The notes under the pieces: model-generated
What the model was told of the DNA's origin: nothing
Databases searched by the model: none
What the model saw: only the letters and a program-made list of their open reading frames with translations
Part shown: positions 33,751-36,570 of the stretch, piece after piece
Layout: each line of letters begins with the position of its first letter
Numbering within the stretch: the first letter of the stretch is position 1
Program-made: the position numbers and the translations under genes
Assembly: GCA_030427595.1 (NCBI GenBank)
Contig: JAUIBX010000010.1
Location: forward strand, 1 to 36,570
Reading direction: 5' to 3'
Source of the DNA: Bacteriovoracia bacterium
Lineage (GTDB): Bacteria; Bdellovibrionota; Bacteriovoracia; Bacteriovoracales; Bacteriovoracaceae
Length of the DNA: 36,570 nucleotides

Positions 33751-34986
33751 ATGACTACAGATTCTAAAATTCTTTGTGCAGCCCCTTGGACTCACCTTAG
33801 TGTAGAGCCAAATGGTGCGGTTTTTACTTGTTGCATGGCCACTTCTTCAAAGGCCTTGGGTCTAATAAAAAGCAATAAAGAAGGCCAATTGCAAGAGTTA
33901 TGGAATGGAGAATTGATGAAGTCTATCAGGCTGGAGATGATGAAGGGAAGAGCTCCTCATCAATGTCGGCCTTGTTATGAATTAGAGGAAGATGGTAGCT
34001 TCAGCCAGAGAGTCTTTATTAATGAACGATTTAAAAGGGTGCTACCTCAATTAATCGAGGAAACTCACCAAGATGGTAAGCTTAATGCTCAACCTCAATA
34101 CCTAGGGCTTCGATTTAGTAATATATGTAATTTTGCGTGTCGAATTTGTGACGGTCAACTGAGTACAGGCTGGTATAAAGATGAAGAAAGGCTAGGGCGA
34201 GAACATCCCGATGGTCCTCTCAAGGTTTTTGAAAATATTGAGACTCTCGAGAATTTCTTTGCGCCCCTTTGGCCTCACCTCTCTTGGGTTTACTTTGCGG
34301 GTGGGGAGCCTTTCTTAAGTGTAGAACACCATTCCTTTCTCCATCTCCTAAGGCGAAATCAAAGACTTGATGTTGATCTCCTTTATAATACGAATCTATC
34401 GACGTTGAAGTCTTTTGGTGAAGATCTTTTGGAGCTGTGGGATGGTTTTCATTCCGTGACCCTTAATGTGAGTTTGGATGCCATCTATGCAAGAGCGGAA
34501 TATCTTCGCTATGGCCAAAACTGGCAAGAGACAGAAGACCTACTAAAGCTCTTAAGAAATCACCAAGATCGAATAAATGTGACCTTTACCCCCGTTATTT
34601 CGATTCATAATATCTTTCACCTTAAAGATTACCTCTTCTATTTCTTTGATAATTTTAGTGTGAGACCTGATCAGTTTGTCCTTGATCCTTTAAAGAGTCC
34701 CTCCCATAGCTCCATTAATGTCTTACCTCAAGGGGCGAAAGAGAAGGCGAAATCTGTTTTAAAGCTTCTTCAAAAAGAACTCCTAAGTCACTTTGATCTT
34801 AATGACTGCGGAATCCTAGTTAAGCAGATAGCAGGGCTTATGACCTTTATGGAAGCTGAAGATTGCTCCTCTCTATGGCCTAACTTCTGTGATGATATTC
34901 AAAAAGTGGATGAAATACGCGAACAAGATTTCTTAGATGTCTTTCCAGAGTTTAAAGAATATTTCATTGAGCGTGACCAAGCTTAA
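33751..34986 (+). CDS. Twitch-domain radical SAM protein (2)
   Basis: 411 residues from the ATG at 33751, chosen because it lines up with the paralogues (MTTDSKILCAAPW against MKTLCPLPW); longer starts at 33727 (TTG) and 33742 (ATG) are possible. The core cluster is CNFACRIC (C126, C130, C133), then a GGEP motif (YFAGGEPFLS). The N-terminal auxiliary set is C9 in CAAPW, Gly22, CC at 27-28, and C-x-x-C in QCRPCYELEE. It is the best-preserved of the three paralogues. Substrate unknown. The 3' end overlaps that of the third paralogue by 23 bases. Confidence 0.9.
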   Translation: MTTDSKILCAAPWTHLSVEPNGAVFTCCMATSSKALGLIKSNKEGQLQELWNGELMKSIRLEMMKGRAPHQCRPCYELEEDGSFSQRVFINERFKRVLPQLIEETHQDGKLNAQPQYLGLRFSNICNFACRICDGQLSTGWYKDEERLGREHPDGPLKVFENIETLENFFAPLWPHLSWVYFAGGEPFLSVEHHSFLHLLRRNQRLDVDLLYNTNLSTLKSFGEDLLELWDGFHSVTLNVSLDAIYARAEYLRYGQNWQETEDLLKLLRNHQDRINVTFTPVISIHNIFHLKDYLFYFFDNFSVRPDQFVLDPLKSPSHSSINVLPQGAKEKAKSVLKLLQKELLSHFDLNDCGILVKQIAGLMTFMEAEDCSSLWPNFCDDIQKVDEIREQDFLDVFPEFKEYFIERDQA

Positions 34987-36202
34987 ATTCCGGATAGGCC
35001 TGTTCAAGAGATTGTCCTCTTAGTTTATCAAGCTTCTTTGCATAGATGACAAAATCTAAGAATTCTTGATGGCGGTTATAAGTTAGGGTGTCTGTTAAAA
35101 GGGCTTTATAGTTTTTGATCTCTCTTTCATGAAATTCACGATGACTACTTTGAAGTAGGTCTTGGTTTTTTTCGATAAAGTGAACAAAGTCCTTTTGAGC
35201 TTTTTTGAGTAATTGAGGTTGAATTAAAGCTGGATCCAATGGCAGGGATGAGTCCACACGGGTAAAACTTGGAAGTATCGGAACCTTGCCTTGGAATTGG
35301 GCCAGGTATTTAAAGAGGTCAATAAGCTGAGTGATATTGAAGGCTTGAACAACCGTGTGCAAATCTAACGTGAAGTTAGGGTACTCCTCTTTTAGTTTCA
35401 ATAGTTCTCTATAGGTGCGATCAATAGTGGCCCACTTAGAGGGATAGCGAATATAATCTGATGTCTTACCGTAACCATCAATACTGCAAAAGAGGTGAGT
35501 CTCTTTAAAGCTTTTTAAATAACTTTCAAGCTCTCTCGGTATTAAGGTTGTGTTAGTGAAAAAACGTAGGGAAATATTTGGGGCATGTCCACTTTCAATG
35601 ACTCTATTGAGGAGGGTGTGAACAGCTGGAGAAAGAAAGGGCTCTCCCCCTGTACATGTGATCATTCTTAAGTGAGAAAAGCTTTCTTCTAATAGGGGGG
35701 AGTGTTGATAAATGTCTTGGCTTTTTTGAATGTCGATACCACGGACTTCTTTTTCTCCAGGGTCCCAGCCTAAACTCTTCCAGTCCTCCATGATTTTATG
35801 AGAGTAGCGCGGCCGGCACATACGACATTTGAGGTTGCAGTGGTTGTCGGTGGTGACATCGAGATAGGCGAGTCTTGCCTCTTTAAGAGTGCCATCTTCC
35901 TTTGTTAATTTAAGCATTTCTTGAAATTCTTCACAAAAGCGTGTGTTGTATTCAAGGCGAGGGGAGTGACCGGTCTTCTCTTCAAGCCTAAAGCAACCGC
36001 GACAGGCCTGAGGGTATTCACCTTTAAGCATTTTTTGGCGGGCCTTTAAGAAGAGGTCGCTATTGAAGGCATCTATAGCACTTGAAAAGTCTTCCAAGAA
36101 AACCCCAGAAGTTTCCTCGCGGGTTTCATGACAGCATAAACGCAGTTCACGTTGGCTTTCTGTACTCAAGCTTAACCATGGGAGGGGGCAAAGGGTTTTC
36201 AT
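34964..36202 (-). CDS. Twitch-domain radical SAM protein (3)
   Basis: 412 residues. The core cluster is CNLKCRMC (C122, C126, C129), followed by TCTGGEPFLS. The N-terminal auxiliary set is C5 in CPLPW, CC at 23-24 (same 18-residue distance as in the other two, but Gly replaced by Arg18) and CRGC at 67-70. It begins 32 bases after the amidinotransferase-fold gene on the same strand, so the two may be one operon. TATAAT lies at 36208-36213, six bases before the start codon, which would make a leaderless message if used. Confidence 0.9.
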   Translation of the reverse strand: MKTLCPLPWLSLSTESQRELRLCCHETREETSGVFLEDFSSAIDAFNSDLFLKARQKMLKGEYPQACRGCFRLEEKTGHSPRLEYNTRFCEEFQEMLKLTKEDGTLKEARLAYLDVTTDNHCNLKCRMCRPRYSHKIMEDWKSLGWDPGEKEVRGIDIQKSQDIYQHSPLLEESFSHLRMITCTGGEPFLSPAVHTLLNRVIESGHAPNISLRFFTNTTLIPRELESYLKSFKETHLFCSIDGYGKTSDYIRYPSKWATIDRTYRELLKLKEEYPNFTLDLHTVVQAFNITQLIDLFKYLAQFQGKVPILPSFTRVDSSLPLDPALIQPQLLKKAQKDFVHFIEKNQDLLQSSHREFHEREIKNYKALLTDTLTYNRHQEFLDFVIYAKKLDKLRGQSLEQAYPEFKLGHAQ

Positions 36203-36234
36203 TAGCTTATTATAACGTGAAATCGGGACTTTTG

Positions 36235-36570
36235 TTAAAAGGAGCTTTCTGGGCCGTCATCTCGTACAGTATCGAGAGTGACACAATGAGCGCCGCCTCC
36301 AAAGAGACGAGAGTGGCGTAATCTGGTGGTAAGGACCTCAAGACCTTTTTTCTCGAGGGCCTCTGCCAGGGGCTCTACTTCCTTTGGCTCATGAGCAAAA
36401 ATAAGAACTTTCTCTGGAGAGAGGGGGAGGACATTGGTGTAAATATTGGCACTGGCCAGATAAATATCCTCTTTCTCTTTTGGGGTTTGATCAAGAACGG
36501 GAACTTGAAGAGTGTCCCACTTTTGAAGCTTTTCTGGAAGCTGGCTTAGCTTACCTTTCATCGTCGTGGG
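36235..36570 (-). CDS. Amidinotransferase/arginine-deiminase-fold enzyme, C-terminal part
   Basis: The frame is open past base 36570; only about the last 112 residues are here. The end RLRHSRLFGGGAHCVTLDTVRDDG carries the G-G-G-x-H-C motif with the catalytic Cys of amidinotransferases, agmatine deiminases and arginine deiminases. Preceding it is the usual ANIYTNVLPLSPEKVLIF beta segment. Full-length members have about 300-400 residues. It could be a glycine amidinotransferase, a dimethylaminohydrolase or a deiminase; this part does not decide. It lies upstream of radical SAM protein 3. Confidence 0.82.
   Translation of the reverse strand, partial: PTTMKGKLSQLPEKLQKWDTLQVPVLDQTPKEKEDIYLASANIYTNVLPLSPEKVLIFAHEPKEVEPLAEALEKKGLEVLTTRLRHSRLFGGGAHCVTLDTVRDDGPESSF

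Overview
The window looks like DNA of a predatory-type bacterium of the Bdellovibrionota (Bacteriovorax/Peredibacter/Halobacteriovorax side). The main clue is a small single-fold histone of the kind known from Bdellovibrio. Supporting clues are many secreted or lipoprotein genes of unknown function, paired DUF1588-type and DUF1501-type genes, and several twitch-type radical SAM proteins. This placement is an inference from gene content; there is no rRNA or other marker gene in the window.

Region 1 (1-7130) is a replication and partition block. Behind the 5' end of a DUF2237 gene and a large secreted protein lie, all on the minus strand, parA, a small ParB-like gene, a 560-base field of 14-bp iterons and a plasmid-type initiator (RPA-like) with its own terminator. 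Upstream of parA is an AT-rich stretch full of perfect palindromes built on ACTTTAAA/TTTAAAGT, a good candidate for a centromere and operator. Next to it, on the plus strand, is the histone gene with a lysine/alanine-rich tail. The block suggests that the window comes from a plasmid or chromid, or from a chromosome that took up such a cassette.

Region 2 (7270-15800) is envelope, metal and redox. It has a secreted protein, a TonB-dependent copper receptor (OprC/NosA type) behind an FNR-like box, and a convergent six-gene operon: DUF4266 small lipoprotein, DUF3570 protein, TlpA-like thioredoxin, ApbE flavin transferase, an outer-membrane-type protein and a lipoprotein. The DUF3570 protein carries two motifs that resemble FMN attachment sites for ApbE. 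A divergent DUF442 phosphatase/sulfur-type gene and a DUF2892 membrane gene follow, the latter again behind an FNR-like box.

Region 3 (15844-20240) has a soluble hybrid histidine kinase, a lipoprotein and a TrxR2-like flavoprotein without a redox CxxC.

Region 4 (20242-26501) is carbohydrate metabolism. A wrecked sodium/solute symporter abuts, start codon to start codon, an operon of glycerate 2-kinase, a GH13_18 glucosylglycerate/sucrose phosphorylase and a DegT aminotransferase. A convergent GT4 glycosyltransferase follows. Phosphorylase and kinase together would turn glucosylglycerate into glucose-1-phosphate and 2-phosphoglycerate, but the phosphorylase has Asp where the family has its acid/base Glu.

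Region 5 (26594-36570) has a three-gene secreted operon (DUF1588-type haem protein, Tat-exported DUF1501-type protein broken by one in-frame TGA, small secreted protein). It then has three paralogous twitch radical SAM proteins around a secreted possible lipid-binding protein, and the C-terminal part of an amidinotransferase-fold enzyme that runs off the window. No tRNA, rRNA, CRISPR array or insertion sequence was seen.
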